7,224 nucleotides of DNA, taken from Alphaproteobacteria bacterium (GTDB lineage: Bacteria; Pseudomonadota; Alphaproteobacteria; Sphingomonadales; Emcibacteraceae). The notes below the pieces were generated by a model. It had not been told where the DNA came from and did not search any database. It worked only from the letters and a program-made list of their open reading frames with translations. Made by a program: the position numbers and the translations under genes. This document shows positions 1 through 6,115 of the stretch, one piece after another. The first letter of the stretch is position 1. Every line of letters begins with the position of its first letter. Location: the NCBI GenBank assembly GCA_013152615.1, contig JAADGA010000099.1, positions 1 through 7,224 of the forward strand, in the 5' to 3' direction.

Positions 1-412
1 CACGGCGAAATTCTCCGGGTGTTTTATCCTGGCCTCGTACGCTATCCAGTAATATTTTATGGAGCTGGCAAAGGAAGCCAAGCCGTATGGGATAGTCTTT
101 CAAATGGTTGTGCGACCGGAATAAGGCATAACGATAATTCACTATCTCCTTAATATCTGTCTCTTTTTCTTTTTTAAAAATCCCTGCTTCATGTTCCAAT
201 ACTTCGTCAACAGTCGCCTGTGTGCCTTCAATCTTAGAAGATAATACCGCTTCCCGGGTTGTTAATGGCGACAACATCACTTCCGGGTTGGGAATTCCCT
301 GTAGCAAGCCGTCATAGCGTGCAAGTTCGGCATTGGCCCTACCTGTAAAGCCATATAATTTTTTATAATCTAAATCCTGTACCGGGAGTTCATTTGGAAT
401 ATAAGGCTTCAT
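1..412 (-). CDS. Fic-family protein, N-terminal part (C-terminus cut by window edge)
   Basis: This open frame reads 137 codons from the ATG at 410-412 and runs off the left edge. The N-terminus (MKPYIPNELP, then GRANAELARYDGLLQGI at about residues 24-40) matches the Fic_N region of Fic/DOC proteins. Residues 58-63 (SSKIEG, followed by TQATVDEVLEHE) fit the inhibitory helix motif (S/T)xxxE(G/N), placed before the catalytic domain as in class II Fic proteins, where its Glu blocks productive ATP binding. The last visible residues (TPGEFRR) are those that normally precede the Fic core; the HPFxxGNGRxxR catalytic loop would lie outside the window. Family members usually transfer AMP from ATP to a protein hydroxyl in the cytoplasm; the target is unknown. 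The start at 412 has AGGAAG six bases upstream and fits the family N-terminus. An in-frame ATG at 452-454 would add 14 residues. Base composition is lower in GC than the sugar operon, so it is probably a separate unit. Confidence 0.88.
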   Translation of the reverse strand, partial: MKPYIPNELPVQDLDYKKLYGFTGRANAELARYDGLLQGIPNPEVMLSPLTTREAVLSSKIEGTQATVDEVLEHEAGIFKKEKETDIKEIVNYRYALFRSHNHLKDYPIRLGFLCQLHKILLDSVRGQDKTPGEFRR

Positions 413-418
413 AATTTT

Positions 419-424
419 CTTCCT
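419..424 (-). promoter_or_regulatory. Ribosome binding site of the Fic gene
   Basis: AGGAAG on the minus strand ends six bases before the ATG at 410-412. It favours that start over the in-frame ATG at 452-454, which has only a close-set AGGAA (in TAGGAATAATG) in front of it. Confidence 0.55.
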
Positions 425-537
425 GACTGAATACTCTGAATAACGATAATTCATTATTCCTATTTATTGTTCCGTCGTATCTTAAGCTTAGTCAGTGTAG
501 CTAACGGGTATATATTTTAATAGTTAGCAAAGCATTA

Positions 538-1455
538 TTAGGTATAAAGCGGCATTTTCTTTGGTTTGCTGCCCTTATAGGCCCTGTCCGGCAGGTGGTT
601 GCGGCTCAGGGTGATGAAACGGTCAAGCAGCGCGGATTTTTCCGGGTCGAGATGATGGGCGCTCGGGATAAAGCCAATCTCGCGGCTCAGGTCATAACCG
701 TCCATTGGCAGCCGCGTCACACCGTCCATGCGGTAATGGTCGGGCATGGTGGTAAAGCCGATACCGGCGGCAACCATGGCCAGTGCCCGTTCGTCCTGTG
801 CTGTGCGGTACACCAGACGCGGGCGGACATTATGGTCAGTGAAAAACCGGCTGGTTTCGCTCAATACCTCACACCGGCTGCGGACGATGGTTGGCTCATT
901 GGCCAGCGCCGTCGGGTCAATTGACGGCTTCCCGGCAAGTGGATGATGGCTGGCAATGGCGAGCGAATAGGATTCATGATAGAGCGAAATTACGTGGTTT
1001 TTCGCCCCGGGCCGCAGGATGGTCAGGGCGAGGTCAATGCGGCCCTCATCCATCCGGTTGAGGATTTCCTGTTCCGAGCCTTCGAATAATTCGGTCACCA
1101 GCCCCGGTTCGCCGCGCTGGAACGGTTGTAATATCTGCTGAACCACCCGGGACGCTATGGTCAGCAAAATACCAAGCCGGAGCAATTTTGGACTATTGTC
1201 GCTTTTCATTGCCGCCTCGGCAAGGTTGAGTTGGTGCAGCACCGCCTTGGCACGCTCGACAAAACGGGTGCCGTTTTCGGTAAGGAACACCCGTCTGGCC
1301 GAGCGGTCAAACAGCCGGGTATCAAGGGTTGTTTCCAGCTTTTTAATACCGGCGGACAGGGTTGGCTGGGTGACACAGGCGCGTTCGGCCGCCTTGGTAA
1401 AGCTGCCGGTTTCCACCACCGCCAGAAAATATTTCAGCTGATATAGCTCAATCAT
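538..1455 (-). CDS. LysR-type transcriptional regulator
   Basis: A 305-residue protein, the usual LysR length. Residues 1-60 form the winged helix-turn-helix: QLKYFLAVVETGSFTKAAE, then VTQPTLSAGIKKLE as recognition helix, LFDRSARRVFLTENG as wing, followed by a linker helix. Residues about 91-285 form the two-lobed periplasmic-binding-protein-like effector domain (LLRLGILLTIAS opening; GRIDLAL at 138-144; MVAAGIGFTTMP at 227-238). The effector is not predictable. I chose the ATG at 1453-1455 because it puts MIELYQLKYF at the N-terminus as in the family and overlaps the WbqC-family stop codon as ATGA. An ATG at 1480-1482 would add nine atypical residues. Only a weak AGGT-type ribosome site precedes it, so it probably depends on translational coupling. 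It is the last gene of the pse operon, whereas LysR genes are commonly divergent from their targets. The C-terminus carries a short basic tail (YKGSKPKK). Confidence 0.93.
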   Translation of the reverse strand: MIELYQLKYFLAVVETGSFTKAAERACVTQPTLSAGIKKLETTLDTRLFDRSARRVFLTENGTRFVERAKAVLHQLNLAEAAMKSDNSPKLLRLGILLTIASRVVQQILQPFQRGEPGLVTELFEGSEQEILNRMDEGRIDLALTILRPGAKNHVISLYHESYSLAIASHHPLAGKPSIDPTALANEPTIVRSRCEVLSETSRFFTDHNVRPRLVYRTAQDERALAMVAAGIGFTTMPDHYRMDGVTRLPMDGYDLSREIGFIPSAHHLDPEKSALLDRFITLSRNHLPDRAYKGSKPKKMPLYT

Positions 1456-2153
1456 AATGCTGACCTGACCAGACGCCCGCAATCCCTGATAACCTTGCCG
1501 CTGGCCGGGCCAAGATTGAATAATATATCAATGGCACTGAGGTTCGGGATAAAGTCGCGGCCCTGATTATAGACCGGATGGCTAAAATCCTGCCAGTAAT
1601 GCCGGATATTATTCTGTTTGAACATCCCCTCGTCCAGATAGGCCCGCGCCCCTTCGTTGGAGACATAACTGTTCGCCCCGGTCAGATGGCATAGCTGAAT
1701 CAACATCGCGGTTTTATGCGCCTGAATATCATAATCCTCACTATAGTAGATTTTCGGGGCCAAGCCAAACCACTGTAAAAATTGCACCAGCAGAGCGTTG
1801 TTTAAGGCGGCCAGATTTGGCTGCGGTTGCCGGATGATCCACTCAATCTGCGGAAAATAATCATCGAAATAAGGCCGTCTGGCATAGCCCTCGCGGATAC
1901 TTCTCAGATGTTTTCTTTTCCAGTGATCACTGGCAATCAGCGCATTTTTCAGGCTTTGACCGAATTTATTATGCTGTGACACCGGCACCGTCAGCAATAT
2001 TCTGCCGTGGCCTGCCCTGATCTGGTTGCGCTGATGCCAGCTTTGTTTGGCAAATTGACTATGGCCAAGCAGCACCAGACCGTCACACAGCGAAATCTTG
2101 TTAAACAGATGAATACTTGGCAGATAAACCGGCTGGTGAGCGCATAATATCAT
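1452..2153 (-). CDS. WbqC-family protein
   Basis: This 233-residue protein aligns by eye along its length with the WbqC family (WbqC-like, PF08889). Landmarks are the opening HQPVYLPSIHLFNKI (6-20), FAKQSWHQRNQI (34-45), LLTVPVS (53-59), WKRKHLRSI (78-86), PYFDDYFP (94-101), GANSYVSNEGARAYLDE (159-175), the HPVYNQG segment (192-198) and the closing LSAIDILFNLG (205-215). No signal peptide or membrane segment is visible, so it should be cytoplasmic. WbqC proteins recur in O-antigen, capsule and flagellar-glycan clusters, and their biochemical role is not firmly established. The ATG at 2151-2153 overlaps the pseG stop by four bases, and its own stop overlaps the LysR start in the same way. Family identity is secure; function is not. 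Confidence 0.9.
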   Translation of the reverse strand: MILCAHQPVYLPSIHLFNKISLCDGLVLLGHSQFAKQSWHQRNQIRAGHGRILLTVPVSQHNKFGQSLKNALIASDHWKRKHLRSIREGYARRPYFDDYFPQIEWIIRQPQPNLAALNNALLVQFLQWFGLAPKIYYSEDYDIQAHKTAMLIQLCHLTGANSYVSNEGARAYLDEGMFKQNNIRHYWQDFSHPVYNQGRDFIPNLSAIDILFNLGPASGKVIRDCGRLVRSAL

Positions 2154-3160
2154 TTATTCTGCCCCGATCTGAAGTGCTGCAGGAAATTATTCAATTCTGT
2201 CGCCACCCGGATCATGCCCTTGCCGTCGATGCCGTCGATGCCGCCGATGCTGTCGGAAGCCGGGATAATTTTCATATCGAGGGCTTTTCTGACCCGGTTC
2301 ATATCCATACCGCCGTTATAGCCAAGATTAATGGCGGCGTCATTGCGGGCAAAATATTCGGCCTCCCGGATCAGGTTTTCCTCCTGCGGAAAGATAATCA
2401 CCGGGCAACCGCTGGCCACGGCTTCATAGACAATCATGCCGCCGGTAATCAGGGCCACTGAATGATCGGACAGCATCCGGGCCAACTGTTGCTGTGGTAT
2501 ATTCTGCTGCAGATTTATCCTCAGCCGGGCACAGCGGCGGCGCAATTCATCACCATCGGCGAATGTGCCGCCGATGATCATGGTAATCTTGTCAAAGTCC
2601 CCGGGCGAAAACGGACTGTGGTCCCCGGTCAGCGACAAGGCCCACTGCCGCGCCCGCCTGCCGCCGCCAATGACAATAAGCACGGTTTTTCGCCGGGTCG
2701 GATTATGGGGGAGCTGGCCAAAGACCGGATTGAGCAAGGCATAGGGTCCGCCACAGAAAATTCTGCTCTTGTCCGCGATTAACGGGTAATGATGATAGTC
2801 ATCAATGACGGTGCCGTTAAAAACCAGATCCGCCTGAACCTCACCACCATAATCATCAATCGCGATTACCGGCAGGGCGCTGTCATGATATTGTTGCCAG
2901 CTTTCCCCGGTCTGGTCCGGTTGGTCAATCAGCAGCATATCGGCCCCGATTTCCCGGGCAAGTTCCAGAAATTCAGCTGGATTCCCCGCTGGTAAATTAT
3001 GGTGGGTAACATTATCCGCAAAATACACGCCCGCCTGACCGCCGACGCTGCCGATATGGCTGTCGAGCGGCATAGTGATATGGCTTAATAATTCCGCCAC
3101 CCGCACCGCATGGCCAAGGCCGACACGGGGATCGGCATCAAGCCGGATCAGCAGCCTCAT
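2150..3160 (-). CDS. pseG: UDP-2,4-diacetamido-2,4,6-trideoxy-beta-L-altropyranose hydrolase (PseG)
   Basis: Cytoplasmic hydrolase that removes UDP from UDP-2,4-diacetamido-2,4,6-trideoxy-L-altrose, releasing the sugar for the synthase encoded upstream. From the ATG at 3158-3160 it has 336 residues, typical for PseG. The N-terminus MRLLIRLDADPRVGLGHAVR places His at residue 17, in the GxGHxxR motif, the same number as the catalytic His of Campylobacter PseG. Further signatures are the IDD segment (about 101-103), GGPYALLNPVF (about 137-147), the IGGG nucleotide loop (about 164-167) and the GT28-like UDP-binding stretch GGMIVYEAVASGCP with VIIFPQEEN (about 240-262). This start overlaps the methyltransferase stop as ATGA; an upstream ATG at 3179-3181 would add seven residues and shift the catalytic His. 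A short IDG repeat lies near the C-terminus (about 305-313). LegG-type hydrolases are an alternative, but the neighbouring synthase is of the pseudaminic type. Confidence 0.85.
   Translation of the reverse strand: MRLLIRLDADPRVGLGHAVRVAELLSHITMPLDSHIGSVGGQAGVYFADNVTHHNLPAGNPAEFLELAREIGADMLLIDQPDQTGESWQQYHDSALPVIAIDDYGGEVQADLVFNGTVIDDYHHYPLIADKSRIFCGGPYALLNPVFGQLPHNPTRRKTVLIVIGGGRRARQWALSLTGDHSPFSPGDFDKITMIIGGTFADGDELRRRCARLRINLQQNIPQQQLARMLSDHSVALITGGMIVYEAVASGCPVIIFPQEENLIREAEYFARNDAAINLGYNGGMDMNRVRKALDMKIIPASDSIGGIDGIDGKGMIRVATELNNFLQHFRSGQNK
2221..2256 (-). repeat. Four 9-bp tandem units inside the pseG 3' end
   Basis: On the plus strand the units are TGCCGTCGA twice exactly, then TGCCGCCGA and TGCTGTCGG. 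They encode the run SIGGIDGIDG near the PseG C-terminus, beyond the conserved UDP-binding region. Unit length is a multiple of three, so copy-number changes would keep the frame. Confidence 0.7.
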
Positions 3161-3840
3161 CTGGTCAGATGGACGAGCCATGCCGCCTCCAGATATGAGC
3201 CATTCTCCAGGGTTGTGGTCATTTCATCAATCATGACTCCGGAAAAACCCTGACAGATTTCCGATAATTTTGCCCGTGGCAGCAGGGTAAGCTGCATACC
3301 CTGTTCATTATTCCACGGCATGGCGTCATCTGTCTGATCGATCAAAATCTGATGCGGGGCGATCTCGCGGCCCTTTGAGGCGCGGACATCCCGCTGGTTC
3401 TTAATCATGACAAAGGCGCTGCCACCGGTTTTTAACAGCCGGTGAATTTCCCTGAACGCCAACTGCATCTTTTCCAGCGATAGATAGTAAAGCACCGCGT
3501 AGCTGAGAATACCGTCAAAGGATTGGTCCGGGAACGGCTGCTTTTCCGCCGGGGCCGGTATAAAATTTACCTTGACCCCGGAATTTCCGGCCCATGTGGC
3601 GGCCTGATCAAGTGCCGTCTGAGCATAGTCAGTGGCGCTGACCTGATAGCCCTCCTGTGCCATCATGATCGCATGACGACCGGTGCCACACCCCAGATCC
3701 AGCAGCTGAAAATCCGCCGCCCGGCTCCGGGGGAAATTACCGAACAGCCACCGCACCACATTGCCGTTGGGGTATCGGGGTGTGCCGAGATCATGCCGGT
3801 ACAGATGCTCCCATTTATCTTCTGTCTGTCTGGATTTCAT
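3157..3840 (-). CDS. Class I SAM-dependent methyltransferase
   Basis: A 227-residue cytoplasmic methyltransferase with the Rossmann-type fold of the Methyltransf_11/25 group. Motif I is LLDLGCGTGRHA (46-57), the glycine-rich SAM loop. The acidic residue that binds the SAM ribose is D71 in ATDYAQ. FPDQSFDGILSYAVLYYL (103-120) is the segment covering motifs post-II and III, and EIHRLLKTGGSAFVMIK (131-147) is the following helix and strand. The N-terminal EDKWEHLYRHDLGTPRYPNG resembles the cap region of small-molecule methyltransferases. The substrate cannot be read from the sequence; being inside the pse operon, a sugar or nonulosonic acid intermediate, or the finished glycan, is likely. The ATG at 3838-3840 lies 26 bases inside the upstream aminotransferase gene and has GGAGG six bases before it. 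The stop overlaps the pseG start as ATGA. Confidence 0.88.
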   Translation of the reverse strand: MKSRQTEDKWEHLYRHDLGTPRYPNGNVVRWLFGNFPRSRAADFQLLDLGCGTGRHAIMMAQEGYQVSATDYAQTALDQAATWAGNSGVKVNFIPAPAEKQPFPDQSFDGILSYAVLYYLSLEKMQLAFREIHRLLKTGGSAFVMIKNQRDVRASKGREIAPHQILIDQTDDAMPWNNEQGMQLTLLPRAKLSEICQGFSGVMIDEMTTTLENGSYLEAAWLVHLTR

Positions 3841-4930
3841 TGGCAGCCTCCATCAAAATATGAGCCGTTTTTTCCATGCGAACGCGGTCATAGTCCGCTG
3901 TCAGCCATAAATTCAACACGCTATCGCCCCAGCGGTCCGGGCCTGTCGGCACCCCGGTTAAATAATCCGGCGGCAGTTCGCGCCACAGGGAGCGGTAATT
4001 GATACCGGCGTCAATATCATGATTCCACAGGATACCGGTGAAATAATCGCGGCCCGGCGCAACCCGGCGGCCCGGCGCAACCCGGCGGATCAGCCGCCAC
4101 GGCACCGGCTGCCTCACGGCCACCGGCTGCAAAATATCATCCAGCGGTGCCAGCAGCCGGTCCCACCGGTCGCGCTGCCCGCTTCGTCGTGCGCTTTCCT
4201 CCGGGAAATGATCAATTTTTGCCAGCAGCCGGTCGGTGACGCTGTTGTCAAAGCGAAAGCGGCACAGGCCGAGCTCAAGTTCGCATAGCTGCCGGAGCCG
4301 GGCCGATGCGGGATCGAGGCCCGGGCGCAGGACCCGCCGCTCAAGCATGGTTTGCTGTTCCAGCCTGCGGGTGGTGCTATCCGGAATATCATAGTCCGCA
4401 ACCCGTGTCCGAACCGCCCGCGCGAGCGCGGGATCATTGATGAGTATGGCACCGCCACTGCCGATTTCTATTGGTTTGGCATAGCCGAAACTGACCAGCA
4501 GCGCGTCGCCGAACGGGGTGCTGCCCGCCGTCATCCGGACTGCATTGGTGTCATTTTCCACGATAAACCAGCCATTATTGTGGGCATATTTTATGGTTGC
4601 GGGATAGGAGCCCACAAAGCCGTAAAGATGGGCCGGCATGACGATACCGGGCTTGTCGCAGTGCTGCATCGCCCGGACAAAATCCTGATCATCCGGCAGG
4701 CCGGTCATCGGCGATACCGGCACTGTCACTGCCCGGCCACCGCCAGCCCGGATGGCGGTGGCCACCACCGAACAGATATTTTCCGGCAGCATAACCGGTA
4801 ATGCTGCCGCCGTCTGATCCTGAAAAATCTCGATCAGCGCCACCAGCCCTGAGCGCGCCCGGCCCAGCATCAGCGCATGGTCATAACCAAACAGCCCGGC
4901 CAGTTTTTTCTCCAGAACAGCGACTGACAT
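3815..4930 (-). CDS. Divergent DegT/DnrJ/EryC1-type PLP-dependent sugar aminotransferase
   Basis: 371 residues, normal for the family. Recognisable fold-type I landmarks are GRARSGLVAL (23-32, the position of the cofactor-phosphate loop), PAHLYGFVGS (99-108), VENDTNA (124-130) with D127 expected to pair with the PLP ring nitrogen, and VSFGYAKPIEIGSGGAIL (146-163) with K152 as the probable Schiff-base lysine. D and K are 25 residues apart, against 29 in the plus-strand aminotransferase of this window, so the intervening loop is shorter. The retained lysine argues for a working aminotransferase rather than a dehydratase. The donor would be glutamate and the acceptor a keto sugar, possibly nucleotide-linked, but the substrate is unknown; a PseC role is possible and unproven. 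A perfect 18-bp tandem duplication adds a repeated RRVAPG at 282-293. The ATG at 4928-4930 has a strong GGGGAG site and lies 10 bases after the pseI stop. Confidence 0.78.
   Translation of the reverse strand: MSVAVLEKKLAGLFGYDHALMLGRARSGLVALIEIFQDQTAAALPVMLPENICSVVATAIRAGGGRAVTVPVSPMTGLPDDQDFVRAMQHCDKPGIVMPAHLYGFVGSYPATIKYAHNNGWFIVENDTNAVRMTAGSTPFGDALLVSFGYAKPIEIGSGGAILINDPALARAVRTRVADYDIPDSTTRRLEQQTMLERRVLRPGLDPASARLRQLCELELGLCRFRFDNSVTDRLLAKIDHFPEESARRSGQRDRWDRLLAPLDDILQPVAVRQPVPWRLIRRVAPGRRVAPGRDYFTGILWNHDIDAGINYRSLWRELPPDYLTGVPTGPDRWGDSVLNLWLTADYDRVRMEKTAHILMEAANEIQTDRR
3847..3851 (-). promoter_or_regulatory. Ribosome binding site of the methyltransferase gene
   Basis: GGAGG on the minus strand, six bases before the ATG at 3838-3840 and inside the end of the preceding gene. 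It supports that start although it creates a 26-bp gene overlap. Confidence 0.75.
4049..4088 (-). repeat. Perfect 18-bp tandem duplication inside the aminotransferase gene
   Basis: The plus-strand unit GGCCCGGCGCAACCCGGC occurs at 4051-4068 and again at 4069-4086 without a mismatch. Periodicity extends two bases on each side (4049-4088). The unit is six codons, so the protein carries RRVAPG twice in a row and the frame is kept. The absence of any difference between the copies suggests a recent slippage event. Confidence 0.93.
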
Positions 4931-4934
4931 ATCT

Positions 4935-4940
4935 CTCCCC
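4935..4940 (-). promoter_or_regulatory. Ribosome binding site of the operon aminotransferase
   Basis: A purine-rich GGGGAG(AG) fills the 10-base gap between the pseI stop (TAG, 4941-4943) and the ATG at 4928-4930. It supports that ATG as the true start. Confidence 0.75.
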
Positions 4941-5990
4941 CTAGTCCACCATATCCCATGACAGCGGCTGGCCTCTGGTAATATTGCAGCTCGCGGTTTT
5001 GCCGATCACCGCGTCATAATATTTTGGTGCGAGGCCAAGCCCCGGACGAATGGAACGGATATTGCGCTCACTGAAAACATCGCCTTTGGCGACCGGGGCC
5101 ACGACATAGAGGCTGCGGCGGAATTGCTGATTTTGCTTTTCGCTCGGCTTCAGGTCATAATTAACCGTGCCGAGGGCCGACCGGGCGATGCGGCAGCCTG
5201 ACACCAGATCACGGAATTCCGCTGGTTCGAGCGAGAAATCGCTGTCAACGCCGCCGTCGGCCCGGCTGAGGGTGATATGCTTTTCAATCACCGCTGCCCC
5301 GAGCGCCGTCGCCGCGACCGCGACCGCAATGCCGGTGCTGTGATCCGACAGGCCGGAGAGGATATCAAACGCGCGCGCGATATCGGTCATGGTGGCAAGA
5401 TTGGCCTCCGCCGGGTCGCTCGGATAGCCGCTGACGCAGTGCAGCACCACCAGATTATCATTATGGCACTCTCTTGCCGCCTCGATCGCCTCATATATTT
5501 CGTCTTTGCTGGCCAGTCCGGTCGACATGATCACCGGTTTACCGGTCAGCGCGGCATAGCGGATCAGCGGCAGGTCGATAATTTCAAAAGAGGCAATTTT
5601 ATAGGCGGGCGCGTTCAGGTCCTCGAGCAAATCAATCGCGCTTTTGTCAAAGGGCGAGCTGAACAGGGTAATATTCCGTTTGGCGGCATGGTCAAACAGC
5701 GCCTTGTGCCAGTGCCACGGGGTATGGGCCTCGTCATAAAGCTGATACAGATTACGCCCGGCCCACAGGCCCTCGGTAATCTGAAACTCGGCACCGTCAT
5801 GATCAATGGTGATGGTATCGGCGGTATAGGTCTGTAATTTCACCGCCTGCACCCCGGCCTCTCTGGCAGCATCAATTATTTTTAAAGCCCTGCTCAGATC
5901 CTGATTATGATTGCCTGACATCTCGGCGATAATATAGGGCGGACATCCTTCCCCGAGGGGGTCGTTTCCAATCTGAAAGCTTTTTACCAC
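4941..5990 (-). CDS. pseI: Pseudaminic acid synthase (PseI, NeuB family)
   Basis: Cytoplasmic enzyme condensing phosphoenolpyruvate with 2,4-diacetamido-2,4,6-trideoxy-L-altrose to give pseudaminic acid. 349 residues, full length. The NeuB TIM barrel covers about 18-265: IIAEMSGNHNQ (20-30), VKLQTYTADT (50-59), EAHTPWHWHK (87-96), YKIASFEIID (130-139), KPVIMSTG (151-158), GLSDHSTG (213-220) and VIEKHITL (234-241), with H217 and H238 at the expected metal-binding histidines. A C-terminal SAF (antifreeze-like) domain covers about 288-349, with RRSLY (291-295) and GLGLAPKYYDAVIGK (317-331). AEMSxNHN, QTYTADT and EAHTPWxW are the pseudaminic variant; sialic and legionaminic synthases usually read AEAGVNHNG. 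The start is a GTG at 5988-5990; an in-frame stop seven codons upstream leaves no ATG option, and the ribosome site is weak. First gene of the minus operon, with a promoter just upstream. Confidence 0.93.
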   Translation of the reverse strand: MVKSFQIGNDPLGEGCPPYIIAEMSGNHNQDLSRALKIIDAAREAGVQAVKLQTYTADTITIDHDGAEFQITEGLWAGRNLYQLYDEAHTPWHWHKALFDHAAKRNITLFSSPFDKSAIDLLEDLNAPAYKIASFEIIDLPLIRYAALTGKPVIMSTGLASKDEIYEAIEAARECHNDNLVVLHCVSGYPSDPAEANLATMTDIARAFDILSGLSDHSTGIAVAVAATALGAAVIEKHITLSRADGGVDSDFSLEPAEFRDLVSGCRIARSALGTVNYDLKPSEKQNQQFRRSLYVVAPVAKGDVFSERNIRSIRPGLGLAPKYYDAVIGKTASCNITRGQPLSWDMVD

Positions 5991-6028
5991 AATAGCGGGT
6001 TCCCGTTACGCTTGATTTTTCCCGAGTT

Positions 6029-6056
6029 ATTATAGATGATTAATATCTTCTGTAAA
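6029..6056 (-). promoter_or_regulatory. Sigma70-like promoter for the pse operon
   Basis: On the minus strand, TTTACA (6051-6056, five of six to consensus) and TATAAT (6029-6034, six of six) are separated by 16 bases. Transcription would begin near 6020-6023 and leave a leader of about 30 bases before the pseI GTG. The dyad AGAT-N7-ATCT (6034-6048) lies in the -10/-35 spacer and could bind a regulator; that part is speculative. Confidence 0.7.
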
Positions 6057-6097
6057 CATTTGCCGGATAATGATAGTGTTTCGTTATTTAAATGATC

Positions 6098-6107
6098 AGG
6101 AGGTGAT
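6098..6107 (+). promoter_or_regulatory. Near-perfect Shine-Dalgarno of the plus-strand aminotransferase
   Basis: AGGAGGTGAT is fully complementary to the usual 3' end of 16S rRNA. It ends eight bases before the ATG at 6116-6118, which marks that ATG as the ancestral start. The ATG, however, is in a different frame from the body of the aminotransferase. A possible plus-strand -10, GATAAT at 6066-6071, lies upstream but has no convincing -35. Confidence 0.8.
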
Positions 6108-6115
6108 AGGCAAAT

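Noticed and set aside
488..504. TTAG-N9-CTAA dyad as a LysR box
   Set aside because: It lacks the T-N11-A spacing, and such short dyads are expected by chance in AT-rich DNA.
500..528. Inverted repeat GCTAAC-N17-GTTAGC as a terminator after lysR
   Set aside because: The stem is only six pairs, AT-rich, with a long loop and no T-run; not a convincing terminator or operator.
3523..4002. Plus-strand open frame of 159 codons
   Set aside because: It is antisense to the methyltransferase and aminotransferase, with no family features.
5277..5837. Plus-strand open frame of 186 codons
   Set aside because: It is antisense to the clearly conserved pseI and matches no family I recognise; a shadow of GC-rich coding DNA.
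5995..6011. Hairpin in the pseI leader hiding the start
   Set aside because: CGGGAACCCG would leave a two-base loop and the longer pairing is only three pairs; no credible regulatory structure.
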